From positions 2,111,447 through 2,175,446 of the forward strand of contig CM020620.1 in the NCBI GenBank assembly GCA_009829735.1: a stretch of 64,000 bases of DNA, in the 5' to 3' direction. The notes under the pieces were generated by a model, which saw only the letters and a list, made by a program, of their open reading frames with translations, was not told the DNA's origin and made no database searches. The translations under genes were made by a program, and so were the position numbers. This DNA is from Pyropia yezoensis. Taxonomy: Eukaryota > Rhodophyta > Bangiophyceae > Bangiales > Bangiaceae. Below, one piece after another: positions 13,432 through 23,708 of this stretch (positions within the stretch are counted from its first letter, which is position 1; every line of letters starts with the position of its first letter).

Positions 13432-16350
13432 ATGAGCGTGGACATTATGGGGGGAATCGGCACTGAACCGCGCCCGACGTACGCGGAGCAGCCCGAGGAC
13501 CCGGAATTGGCAAGTTACTGGACGGGGACCATCCAGTTGATGAGCTACATTGATTCCACGTCCCGGATCGTCGAGGAGGCGCTCGAGGCGGGCGGCGGCA
13601 GCGGCATCTCGCACAACCAGAGCAAGTTGGCCGTGGCGCAGAAGGGCCTCGCCCTCGCCGTCAACCGCATGGACACCGTGACCGCGTCCGTTCTGGGCCG
13701 CTGCTCTCGCTTTTCCTCTTGCGCCCTGCCGGCGCTGAAGCTGGTGCTGCTATGGAGACAGACCTTGTCGGAGAAGATGCAAGGCTTGGCAGAGCTCGGC
13801 TTGTCTGCGTCTTCTCGTCTCAACTCGCGCGAGTGCTCCCCAGCCGAGGGCCGGCGCCTTGCCCCCACTGCGTCGCTGGTGTTGGACTTCATCGATCTGA
13901 TGGAAGTCTACCATGCCTCCCTGTTGCCTTTTGAAGAGCAGTTGCGGCAGCTGTTTGCGGGGGACTACCCAGTTGCGGCGATGCTGAACGATCAAGGAAC
14001 TCTTCTCTCGGCGGGTCTGCAACGCTCTGCGAGCAGTGTGCTAGCGACGTTCCCTGTGAGGGAGGAGGACCTGGCTATCCCACGCGACGTCGAGGTGGTC
14101 CTGACCTGTGCGCACCTGTCAAGGCTGACGCGGCTGAGAGACGCCCGAGCTGCCTGGTACCTGGTGTCTTCACCGGGAATGGGTAAGACGCACTTCCTGG
14201 AGGACCTATCGGTGGTGTTGGGGGCTCTAGGCGACATCCGGTACGCCGAGGCTGCGGCGCGAGCCAATCTGGCCTCCTGGGAGAACACCGTCTCGGACCT
14301 GGAGGGCACCCGCTTGTGCTTTGTGTCGTTCAACGGTGCATCCTTGTGGGGCTCGTGGGACGAGAAATTCGTGAAGGACGTGGCTGCTCATCCAACTAAG
14401 GCCTTCCTCCCTCTCTATCTACGTTTGCTGTGGTGCCTGCGCTGTGCGGAGCGGGACTGGAACTGGTTTGTTACCTAAGTCCAGAAGATTTTGACCGTGA
14501 ACCCGAGCCTCGTCGACGCCATCATTACCCAGGCAATGCTCGCGCTGTGTGAGAAGCCCACTATTGTGGCCATCGAAGAGCTTAACAAGGTGACGCCGTT
14601 TCAAGTGCCTTCCATCGAGACGAGTCCTGCAGAGCTGGAGTGCGGCCTGAACTCGACAGACCCCACCACGTCCCCCGTCTCGCCACTGGCACCTGCTGAT
14701 GCAACCCCCACTGCCTCACTTATGAACGTGTACCGCCATGAGGTGTGCACTTGGACAAGGCTCGAGAGCGTCACTGTGCTCCTGACGGTGCCGTTTCCAG
14801 GGCTCGTGCTGTCGGAAGTGCGGAAGCTGATGTCCAAGAATCAGACTGCCGCCCTCGACACCGAGGTTGCCGAGTTGTTGCTGACGGCGCCGGCGAGCTG
14901 GGAGAGGCAAAGCCTGATGCTCACGTCCTTGTCCAGCCGCCTGAAGGGCTCTCCCTATTTTCTCCTACCTGCTGCCAAGATAGGCTTCCTGGACGTGAAC
15001 GAGATTGCGGACGTCTACTTCCTTCCCATCTTTCGGGAGGCTGTCGTGATCCGGACGTCGCATGCGTGGCGCTCGTCGTTCCAGCAGCCCTCCAAGCTGT
15101 CAGCTCGTGCCTTTGCCAGGCTCAGCTGTGGTCACCCGCGGAGCGCAGCTCTGTTGTTGTTGAACCTGCGAGGGGTCTCTGCGTCTTGCTCGGTGTGGTC
15201 GTCTGTCGTCAAACCTGCTGGCGTCCTCCTGTCGCAGAACCTGTCCCTGTCCAAGTTACTGTCTGACCTTTTGGTCGTGCCTGCCGTCCTCCTTGCAGCG
15301 TTGCACAACTGCACGCTCGACAGCGAGCAGCCGCTGGTCCTGGGCATCAACCTGCCGGGATTGACGTTCAAGTCATGGGATGATGTAGTTTCGTACAACG
15401 TCCTGGTGGGTGCCGTCCAGGCATCCGACGGCAGGTTTGAGAACCCTTGCATGCCCCCGCTCTTCCTCGTGGCGCTTATGGCTCAGTGGAGGTCTGCACC
15501 CTCCATTGAGGCCGATGCGACGGCGACCGAGTTCCTGCGGTTGAAGGGTGTGTTTGATGCTTTATCCGAGATGCTTGACGCCGCTGACAAGGGCGGAGCC
15601 GCTTCTCGGGTCTGGGAGTTCGTTTCCCTGTATGCAGATGTGGCCCTAACACGTCTGCGCGCTGCCGCGCCAGCTTGGACAGCCTCGTCGTCGGGTGTGT
15701 CTTCACCTCACGACTACCGGTCGATCACCCTAATGCAGCTGTACCCAGGGAGCACGGCCATCTACTCTGCTGGTGAGCGGCCTCTCCTAGACAAGGTTCT
15801 ACTCAACGCCGTGCCCGATGCCGTGATGGTCAATGATAGCGAGTCTACGAACACAGTCCTCACGATCCTGGAGCGAGACGCTGCGGAACTGGCATCTACC
15901 GTGTTTAAGTGCACACCAGAGCATGCTGGCTTCGACTCGATCAAGTTTTTGCGTCGCAGCGGTGCTGCCGGCAAGGTGACGAAGGAGGACCTCGTGGCTG
16001 TTTGCAAGTCAGCAAAGGTCACCGGGAATGCACGCTCCTACTTGAATCTGAATAAGCATGTGCGCAAGAGCCTGCCGCTGATGGAGAAGGTCTTTGGTAA
16101 GTGGTGGGACCAGTGGAAGGGGCGCGTCGTCCTGGTTGTGGAGTCCAACCACAATATTGCCGGGAAGCCGACGCCCCGGCTGACCAAGGAGGAGGGCAAC
16201 ATGGTGATCGTCATTGGGGTGAACGAGCACCAGGCTGTCTATGGGAGGACGCTGAGCGGCTTGATGGGTGATGGGCCGTCGCTTTACGATGCAAAAGTAC
16301 TGTCTCGACGGAGAGCTCCTGTAGCGCCCCGCGAAGCGCGCCGGCGGTGA
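13432..16350 (+). pseudogene. Crinkler/RHS-like P-loop protein with an in-frame stop
   Basis: Two halves lie in the same frame (13432-14475 and 14479-16350), separated only by TAA at 14476; together they span 973 codons. The frame is also open upstream, with another ATG at 13156. Residues around 246-253 form a Walker A loop (SSPGMGKT). A LCFVSFNGASLW strand and a Walker-B-like TIVAIEELNKV just after the stop complete the NTPase core. Near the C-terminus, GFDSIKFL followed by VVLVVESNHNI resembles the degenerate nuclease-like end of Crinkler/retrotransposon-hot-spot proteins, which are secreted or nuclear effectors in several eukaryotic lineages. That family link is inference from motif order. 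The stop may be a real nonsense mutation, a base error or a readthrough site. Only description is given. Confidence 0.5.
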
Positions 16351-16499
16351 CGGCTGCGGGGTGGACTGGGATGCCTAGAGAGCGCTGCTGTCGGCGGTAG
16401 CTTCCTAACGGAGGTCGCCTCGTCCCACTTTCCCCGTCATAAACGCAAGTCCGCCTCACCGCCGCCATTGCGAAGCTGCGTTCCCTCCGTGCGCGGGAG

Positions 16500-17060
16500 G
16501 TGGAGGCGGCCGCCGCCGTGGCGTCGGGACGGTCGGGTGGGAGGGGGCGATGTCGCCGCCTCCAAGGCGCCACCATGGTCCGCGGCGGGTGGCGGTTGCA
16601 GTGGCGGTGGTGGCGGCGGCCGTGGGCGCCACGGGGCGTTCAGGGCGTGGCCGCGGGGCACTCCCCAAGGGCAGCGGACGATGGGTCGGGCAGCGGGGAC
16701 GGCAGTGGGGACGGCAGCGGGGACTGCAGCGGGGACTGCAGTGGGGAAGACGATGAAGTCGTGCCCGAAGGCGAGGAGGAAGAGGGGGAAGAGGACCTGG
16801 ACGGCGGCGATGGTGAGGAGGACGACGATGCCAGCTCGCGCGACGGTGCGGATAGCGCTAGTGGCGACGACCATGCCGACGTTGACGACGGTGACGAGAG
16901 GCTGGAACAGAGGGAGACGGACGGGTCGGGCGAGGACCAAGTGGACCGCGGACCGCCGCCGAAAATATTGCTCCACCTCGGGCGTGGGCAGCCCAGGCGG
17001 GGAATGCGTGGGGGCTGCGGCGGGCGCGGCGGGCCCTGTGGGACTGTGCGCTTCTCGTAG
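16500..17060 (+). CDS. Possible acidic low-complexity protein
   Basis: 187 codons including the stop. The N-terminal third is Arg/Trp/Gly-rich and not protein-like. From about residue 60 it becomes strongly acidic (runs of Asp/Glu) with GSGD repeats encoded by a 12-bp tandem repeat at about 16685-16750. The opposite strand is equally open. No homologue is recognised, and coding status is doubtful. Confidence 0.2.
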   Translation: MEAAAAVASGRSGGRGRCRRLQGATMVRGGWRLQWRWWRRPWAPRGVQGVAAGHSPRAADDGSGSGDGSGDGSGDCSGDCSGEDDEVVPEGEEEEGEEDLDGGDGEEDDDASSRDGADSASGDDHADVDDGDERLEQRETDGSGEDQVDRGPPPKILLHLGRGQPRRGMRGGCGGRGGPCGTVRFS

Positions 17061-17244
17061 GTCAGTCGGGACGCGCTGGGTTCTGAGGCGGAGACCACTA
17101 GAAACGCTGATGACGGCGCCCGGATTGCGCTCGCAGGAACGGGGGGACCTCCGATGGCGGCAGTCTCGCCACCCTAACTCTAGCGGCAGGCGGCGTTGGT
17201 GACGCGCAGTGGTAGGGTGCCCGCCTTCGTGGCCGCATCAGCGG

Positions 17245-17356
17245 CGTCGCGCGCGTCGCGCGCCGAGCCCCCCCTGGCCAGTCATGCTGCGCGCTGGCGT
17301 TGCGCGCGTTGCGCGCCGAGCCCCCCCTGGCTTGTCATGCTGCGCGCTGGCAACCC
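17245..17356. repeat. 53-bp direct repeat, two copies
   Basis: Two copies offset by 53 bp sharing GCGCGCCGAGCCCCCCCTGG and, a few bases later, GTCATGCTGCGCGCTGG. They differ at a few positions. The copies lie in the GC-rich spacer upstream of a G-rich minisatellite. Confidence 0.8.
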
Positions 17357-17388
17357 CCCGAGTCTGCCTCTCCTCGCTTCCTTTGGCG

Positions 17389-17472
17389 GCGCGGGCGGGC
17401 GGGCGGACGGGCGGAAGAGTAAGTGGGCAGGCGGGCGGGTGGGCGGGCGGGCGGGTGGGCTGGCAGGCGGCG
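17389..17472. repeat. GGGC/GGGT minisatellite, G-quadruplex prone
   Basis: Irregular runs of GGGCG and GGGTG with many closely spaced GGG triplets on the plus strand, as expected for a G-quadruplex-forming tract. Confidence 0.75.
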
Positions 17473-17814
17473 TGGCGACGGCGGCCGCCTGCCACCGCCA
17501 TTTTGTAGCGCCGCGCCCACGCGGCCGGCGACGCGACACCGTACTGCGCGGGGACACGCCGCGGGAAGGCGGCACTGCCGCTGCCAGTCGCGGCGCGCCA
17601 CAGCGGGCCGTCCCGCCCCGCCGGCAATGGCATGGTGCCCTGTGCAGCCCGCCTGCGGCTATCATGAAGCAAACGGAATGCCCTTTCCCCCCCCTCGACG
17701 GACAATGCGCTGCTCCTGGTTTGGGTGCTTCCCCCGGGCGGCGGGGGGCAGTCCGGCCCAGTTGGCGGCGGCGGCGGCGGCGGAAGAAGTCGTGCCCGGC
17801 TTGGGGCGGCGGCC

Positions 17815-17890
17815 GTGGCAGCGGCAGCAGCGGCGGCAGCGGCGGCAGCGGCGGCAGCGGCGGCAGCTGCGGCAGCGGCTGCAGCCGCCA
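17815..17890. repeat. GGCAGC simple repeat
   Basis: Repeated GGCAGC/CGGCGG hexamers. It gives poly-Ala or Gly-Ser readings in all frames, so ORFs across it are not informative. Confidence 0.8.
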
Positions 17891-18097
17891 GGGGGACGGC
17901 GAGGGCACCTCCACCCCGCCACGGGTGTCCCCCCCGCGCTCCGCCCCGTGGGCGGTCTACCGCCAGCACAGCACTGGTCGACGCGAGCCTCGGCGGCCTC
18001 GGCTGCAGCACTATGATCGTGCTCGCCGACTGTACGGTCGGGGTGCCGCGGCGTTGTTTGGGAGTACGGGCTTGCGGCGGTGGCGGTGGCGGTGGCG

Positions 18098-18655
18098 GTG
18101 GCGGTGGCTTGGAAGGGGGCGGCGGTGGGGGTCGTGGTTGCGGGGGCGGCCGCCCTCTCTGACACCCTCCTCGCTCGCAACGAGGCGGCGGTGGAGGGCG
18201 CCGCCGCGAACGCGTCGGCGGTTGAGTCAGCGCTCACGCAGTCGACCAAATCGGCAGCGTCGGCGAAGAAACGTGCTGCCGCCCTTGCTGCCACCCTTGG
18301 TGAAGAAAGCAGCAGGGGGCGGTGCTGGTGCAGCGGCTGGCGCTGTCGGAACGGCTCGTGTCGACGCGGGAAGCCGAGCTGGCGGACGCCCGCGATGGGG
18401 CGACCGCGCTGTCGCCGCTGTCTGCCGACGTGACGGCCTTCGCGGCGGGCTCCGCGGCGCACAGCACGGGGCAGGTGCGGCTACTGCTGGCGGGCCTGTC
18501 CCCCCACCTTGAGTCGGGCGCCCCGTTTTCCCCCGCACCGTCGGTGGTCGCGGCGGTGGCCGAGGCGGTCGCGTCGGTGGGGGCGGGCGGTGCCGCCGGC
18601 AGCGGCGCCGCGGCGTCGCCCGTAGGGTGGCCCAACGCCCTCGCGGCGGTGGTGG
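18098..18655 (+). pseudogene. Ala-rich protein remnant in two frames, truncated
   Basis: Two plus-strand segments look coding. One frame gives GVVVAGAAALSDTLLARN and a Ser/Ala helix ending near 18310. A second frame from about 18325 gives LVQRLALSERLVSTREAELA, then ADVTAFAAGSAAHS. A one-base shift around 18310-18325 is needed to join them. The coding-like composition ends abruptly at about 18655, where the DNA turns AT-richer; the final 40 codons of the open frame lie in that different DNA. Function unknown. A (GGTGGC)n repeat precedes it. Confidence 0.3.
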
Positions 18656-20099
18656 TTACCATTTTCATATGGTATTTCCGATCTTCGATAGACACACAGA
18701 ATGGAAAAGGTATTCACTGTTTTGTCAATGATAGAGGCGCACTAAGAGCACGTCCTCCGACGTCCGATCCGTTCTTCAAAATGCCAGACTAAACCCAATT
18801 CAGACGTCAACGTGTACGGCTGTGAATGGCTGGAGAACAAGAGCGCGGGGAGCAGGGGGATCTCACTGTGGAAGCCCACGCGAAGGTCGAAGGACTTGAC
18901 GCGAACGGAGGCTACCGTGCCATTTGAGAGACGCAATCTCCGAACCAAAGAACTGGGTGTCGTCCAACAACGTCAGAACGAACTTCCCCAACGTCACCAC
19001 ACCGGCGCACATCGCCCCCGATTGAAGCCAGCGGCTGAGACAAACACACCCGGAGAGCCTTAAAATACGTCGATCGTCCATCGATCGTTCACTAAATTAG
19101 ATGCGGTCGTCGTCGAATGTGATAGAAATCGACTGGGTTTGGGCCGACTCGACAACAATCGGGCTAATACAATGCTTAATACTGCGATCGAGTGTGCCAC
19201 GTGGTCCATACTATAGACCATATCTGGAGCTATAATCGTTCCGCAATATTTGCCAAAGCGCATGATGCGGCCTCTGCGGCGCCATGGCGTACTCGGAGAC
19301 CTGCAGTCTGCGGGCCTGCGCGTGGATCTCTGCAGTGGAAGCCGCTAGGGCCGTTCACGTTGCAGGGAGATTGCTCCGTGATCGCCTCGACGCCGCCCCG
19401 CCTCGATAGTGGGCTCGTCTCCCAGGGCGTGGGCCGCCTGCGTGGCTCCGAATGCGGGGCGGCATCCTGCAACGCATAGCCAATGTTGTCGCTCCCGCCT
19501 CGCACGGCAGTCGACGTTGGTTGACCTCGTCGATCGAAGGCGCCTTGATCGTACAATCATACGCACTGTAATTCTCGACGTGCCAGATCATGTGGCACAC
19601 GCTTTGTGGAAGAGGTCTACTGTCACTGTCCGACTGTATCCCAAGAGGGTGATGTTTTGGAATCGTGACAGTCATGGCGGGGCCCATCATGGGCCGTCCA
19701 TGAGCGACGCGTGTCACACATCCTGTGTCGTCCAGGTTCTTGGTCGTGGAGCGCAGTTGGCCGTGGGCGTTCTGGTGCTGACCCGCAACCGCATTTTCCG
19801 GATGTCTTTTCCGTGCAAGGGGGGTACCGTGCTGAGGGGGCCCGTGCATTGCTCGCGCTTGCAGGCGGTTCGAGATGAATCAGCAGGCAACACGAGGGAA
19901 GGAAAATGTAACGCACGACCAGGGTGGACTACCGCTGGGCCGCGGGCGAATCCGGGGGGCGCGACAGGGCGCCCGACAATAGGTATCGAGGGGGCGCCAC
20001 GCGGCCCGCGTTGTGGTGGCGAGCGGGGGCTCTCGCGCCGGCCGCCAGTCGTCGCCGCCGTCGACCAAACGTCTGAAGAGCCCCTCGCCGGGCGGCACG
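18656..20099. other. AT-richer insertion-like interval
   Basis: Composition changes sharply at about 18655 and returns to high GC around 19920. No ORF here looks protein-like. A 30-bp motif at 18742-18771 is shared, inverted, with 55840-55869. The interval may be an old mobile-element remnant. Confidence 0.45.
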
Positions 20100-20146
20100 G
20101 CGCGGCTGCCTCGCGGTGCGGTCGCCTCGCGGCGCGGCCGCCCCGC

Positions 20147-20509
20147 TGTAGCACAATAGGAATCCGTCGCACGTCCACTCTCAGGGAACACTCACCAAGG
20201 GGGATCGGCACCAACGTCACCGGGAGGCCAAGGTTGCTGTCCTTGGAGCGCAAGCCACGGGACCAAGATGGGAGCCCAAATGGGAGGGGTTTCTTGTTCT
20301 ACCTCGGCCGGCGGTGGATTCGCCGCCGGCCCCCACGTTATAAACCCTCGGAGACACTACTAACTACCCTCCACCCCAAGATGCAAGTTCCTCTGGTCAT
20401 ACGTAACTTATAGATACCGTGACCAGTACGGACTATCAACTTGAAAGCCAAGGATTAGAAGTAGCCCCCCTAATATTAGGGTCACAATACGGCCAACCAT
20501 ATTGCTACA
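20147..20509 (-). repeat. Element A 3' LTR
   Basis: 363 bp, near-identical to 30294-30656, with perfect 7-bp terminal inverted ends. A TTATAAA motif lies within a GC-rich setting near 20338. Confidence 0.95.
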
Positions 20510-20522
20510 TATCCCCCCCTTA
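20510..20522 (-). promoter_or_regulatory. Element A polypurine tract
   Basis: Read on the minus strand this is AAGGGGGGGATA immediately before the 3' LTR, the plus-strand DNA primer expected for an LTR element. Confidence 0.8.
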
Positions 20523-21096
20523 GATTCGGCCCGTCCTCGGGTCGAGTTGCATTCGGGTTACCGAATGTAAGTGGGTCGCGTGACCGTTTACCAGTCGGGT
20601 GGGGCTTTGCGCCCCGTCGCGACAGACACCCCTTTTCGAGGTTGTCTGAGGGGGGTGCCCCCCTTTGTGTGGTACACACACGATCCGTTTTCCGGACCGT
20701 TAAATTCCCGATGCGGGTTCTGTTCACGACCCCCCTTTCCGAGGGGTGGTGCAAGCGGATCGGCCACCAGGTGCCTGGTGGTAGGGGGGCCCCTCTCGTG
20801 TGGACGATTGAGTGGGGCGGGAACTGCCCGCGTTGCGCGGGGGCGGTTGGGGGTGACCCCCCTTGCTTACCCCGTGTGGGGGGGGCGTGGCTCCGGTCCA
20901 GGTGCCTGGGTGGAGCGCCCCCGTAGCTTGGCTGGCGCGGGTCGTCCCGCGCTGCCGCATCGCTCGTGCTGAGCTGTGCGGTTATAAGCACGGGTACCCG
21001 CGCTTCCCTGGCTCGTCCTGCGCGAGCGTTCCTTGTACCGGGTCGAGCCGGCCTCGGCTTTTCTGCACGGGGCGCCCCTGCTACCCCGGTTGCACC

Positions 21097-23230
21097 ATGT
21101 TGGACCCCCAGGTACCCGGGGGCGAGGACGACCTCCTGCTTGAGGAGGAGGAAGAGGTGATGGTGGACGACGATCCCGTCTCTGCCACCGCCGCCTAGTG
21201 CTTCTTAGCGAGCTCGTCGGAGGACGAGGGCGACCGGGTGACCGTTCGCGTGGCTCCGGACGGTGCTCCGGGCGGTTTGTCGTCCGTGTGCAGCGGCACG
21301 ACGGCTCCGTCGGGTGGCGGGCAACCGCGGGTAGCTGCTGCGTCTACCCCTACTCCTCCGGCGGCCCGAATGGCTCCTTTCGCCGGTGCTGGCGCGGCTC
21401 AACCTCAAGACGGCGTTGCCGGCGTGTCGGGCGGTTATGGTGGCACCCCGACCGGGACGGCGGGTCAAGACGGCGCGGGTGCCCGCCCGGGTGGTTCATC
21501 CGCGGCTGCGGGTGACGGGTCTACTCCTGCTGCCCCCGAGGTGCCCGCGTCGGGCTCGGGTGGCGGCGTTGCTCTGCCCGCGGTGCCGCGGGCGTCTGGT
21601 GGTCAAGGTGGGTCTACACCGATGGCAGTTGACTCCGGTAGTTACTCCGGGTGGGCGCCCGCCCTTCTTCTCCCTCCTCGGCCCCGTGCACCTTCGGCAC
21701 CTGCTCATCTGCCGGTGGGGCATCCCCCGGCGCCCCCGATTCTTCCTGGTCCTGCCCGGGTTGCCCCGTTGGGTGGCGGCGTCGCCGTGGCGGCGGGTCA
21801 ACCCGCCATGTCGGTGTCCGACTTGGTGGCTCGGGTTCGAGGCCTGACTGTGCAAGAGTCAATGGAGTCCGCTGGGCGGATGCGGGTGGACTTCCACCAG
21901 CCGCTTCCCCGTGGAGAGTCCTCCCGGCGCGTTAAGGTGGACCCGAGTTGGGAGCGGGAGTTGGTGCGGCTGGTCAACCAGCCGAACGCGGTGCGAGTGG
22001 AGCACGAATGGGTCCTGAGTCAGCCGGACGACCGGCATGCGCAGCTCTGGCGCACCCGGGTGGGACGGGGTGAGGTCTACCTCGACCCCGCCTTCGGGGT
22101 ATGCGACCTGATTGCCCCCGCGTTGCCGCGGGAGGTTGACTACCCGGCTAGTGCTCGGGGGATTGCGGCGGCGGCGGAGCCGGTTGCGTTTGGGGAGACG
22201 GTGGGCGATACCGGTCGGTATCCCGACTTTGACTACTACCCGGGGGTATCCCCGTATCTGTCGTTGACGGCTCCCTACCCGCCTATGGCGGGGTTGAAGT
22301 CGGCGTGAGGTTACCCTCGGGCAGGCTTCCTCCTTCTTGCTGTCCGTCCGCCGGCAGGGGCGCCTGTTTCATCTTCCGACGGGTGTCCGTCGGCACATCG
22401 CGCAGTTGGGCGTGGACCTGATAGCTGCCAAGACCGGGTTGGCCCGGGAGTTCGAAGCCCTGCTGGCTGTTCACGATGCCGTGAACTGGGCTGGGGTGTT
22501 GGCCCTTCCCCCGTATCGGGACCCGCAGGCTGGGGCTACCCCCTTGCCTCGTCACTCGTTGCGTATCCGGCGTACTCAGCCGGGTGAGCCCAATTGCCAT
22601 GGGTGGGCGTCCACCGAGGCTGTTGCTGACCTGGGTATTCCCATGGTTATCCATGACCCTCTTCAGGTCCTTGCCCCGTGGTTCGGTAACCCGATACCGG
22701 CGGCGGTTGGCCGTCGTCCCCGAAACTGGGGCTCTGCGGGTGGGGAGCGTGAGGTGTCCCGTCGTCGGGCGGAGTCCCGCCGGGGTTACGGTGGAGCCCC
22801 TTCGGTAGGGTCCTGCCGAGCCTCGTATCAGGTGCCACCGGCTCCGGTGGTAGCCGTGTCGGCTCCTGTGGCTCCTCTGGCGGCGCCAGTGTCACCTCCC
22901 GCCCCTGTCCTACATGACGGGGGTCCCCGTCTCTGGTATGAGGGCGTTGACGCCCTTGTTGCCCGTGCAATGCGGGAGGGTCTCTCTGTTAGCTGGGGGG
23001 ATATCCCCCCAGGTGCTGCGCTAGTTGGGTCAGCGCGTCGCTTCGGTGGCGTGCTGGACCGCCTCCAGAAAGCTCTGGAGGACGTGGAGGCTGGCCGCAG
23101 CACCCTCGTCCAGCTATGCACCGAGGTAACTCGGGTGATTGACCGTCGTGACATCGCCGACCGGTGTAGCACGGAGGTACACGCGCTTACGCGTGAGTGG
23201 CCTCCCTCGGGCAGTGGGTCTACCCACTGA
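21097..23230 (+). pseudogene. Element A antisense ORF (aORF), broken
   Basis: Lies between pol and the 3' LTR, opposite in strand to gag-pol. An ATG in good context (CACCATG) at 21097 opens an acidic N-terminus (LLLEEEEEVMVDDD). The frame is interrupted by TAG at 21196 and shifts by one base between 22298 and 22308; otherwise it is open to TGA at 23230, 711 codons in all. After a Pro/Gly/Ser-rich region there is a folded-looking block: VDFHQPLPRG, then DYYPGVSPYLSLTAPYPP, then after the shift RRQGRLFHLPTGVRRHIAQL and GLAREFEALLAVHDAVNWAG. This order matches the aORFs of families B and C. A Pro-rich linker and a helical C-terminal region follow (WYEGVDALVARAMREGLSVS onward). Function unknown. 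Confidence 0.75.
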
Positions 23231-23411
23231 GGAGTGTTATTGTTTGTACGGGAGAGGGACCCGGTGGCCCTTATGGTGGCCGGGTAGTAGTGAGTATAAA
23301 CTCATCCCCTTTGGGGGCATTGCTTGCCTCTGTTTGCTGCCCTGGGGAGTACCCCTTCTGGCTCAGTGGTGCCTTGCCTCCCGTCCAACTTCTTCCGGTT
23401 GGTTCTTGCTT

Positions 23412-23464
23412 GGGGAGGTCATCCTCCCTTACTTTGTGTCTTGGCTTGGGGAGGTTATCCTCCC
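23412..23464. repeat. Repeated GGGGAGG-N4-CCTCCC hairpin, two copies
   Basis: GGGGAGGTCATCCTCCC and GGGGAGGTTATCCTCCC occur 36 bp apart between the aORF stop and the pol stop. They are candidate RNA hairpins at the convergent 3' ends. Confidence 0.7.
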
Positions 23465-23541
23465 TTGTAAGCTCCCTAGTTGCTTCGATATCATCGGAGT
23501 TAGCCTTTGCCTTTAAGTTAACTTATTAAGGCTCAGGATTT

Positions 23542-23637
23542 ACTTAGTTACCTAAGCTTGGCTCTACTTATTTACCTAAGCTTGGTTCGACTTAGAAACC
23601 TATGTCTGATTTGACTTAGATACCTAAGTCTGCCGTA
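23542..23637. repeat. 24-bp tandem repeat, four copies, each with a TTAGGTAA-type palindrome
   Basis: Four head-to-tail 24-bp units starting ACTTAG (or ACTTAT) and containing a near-palindrome CTTAG-NTACC-TAAG. It is AT-rich compared with the rest of the element and lies between the stops of two convergent ORFs. Confidence 0.85.
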
Positions 23638-23708
23638 ACCATGTGACACCCTACTTAGTAGGTATAAGCCTCACCCCCCAACAGCCGAAGTCGGTGTCGG
23701 TTGGGTTG

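Noticed and set aside
19190..19600. Possible inverted pair sharing TGGCACAC in the AT-richer interval
   Set aside because: Only a short core matches; the flanks do not extend the pairing.
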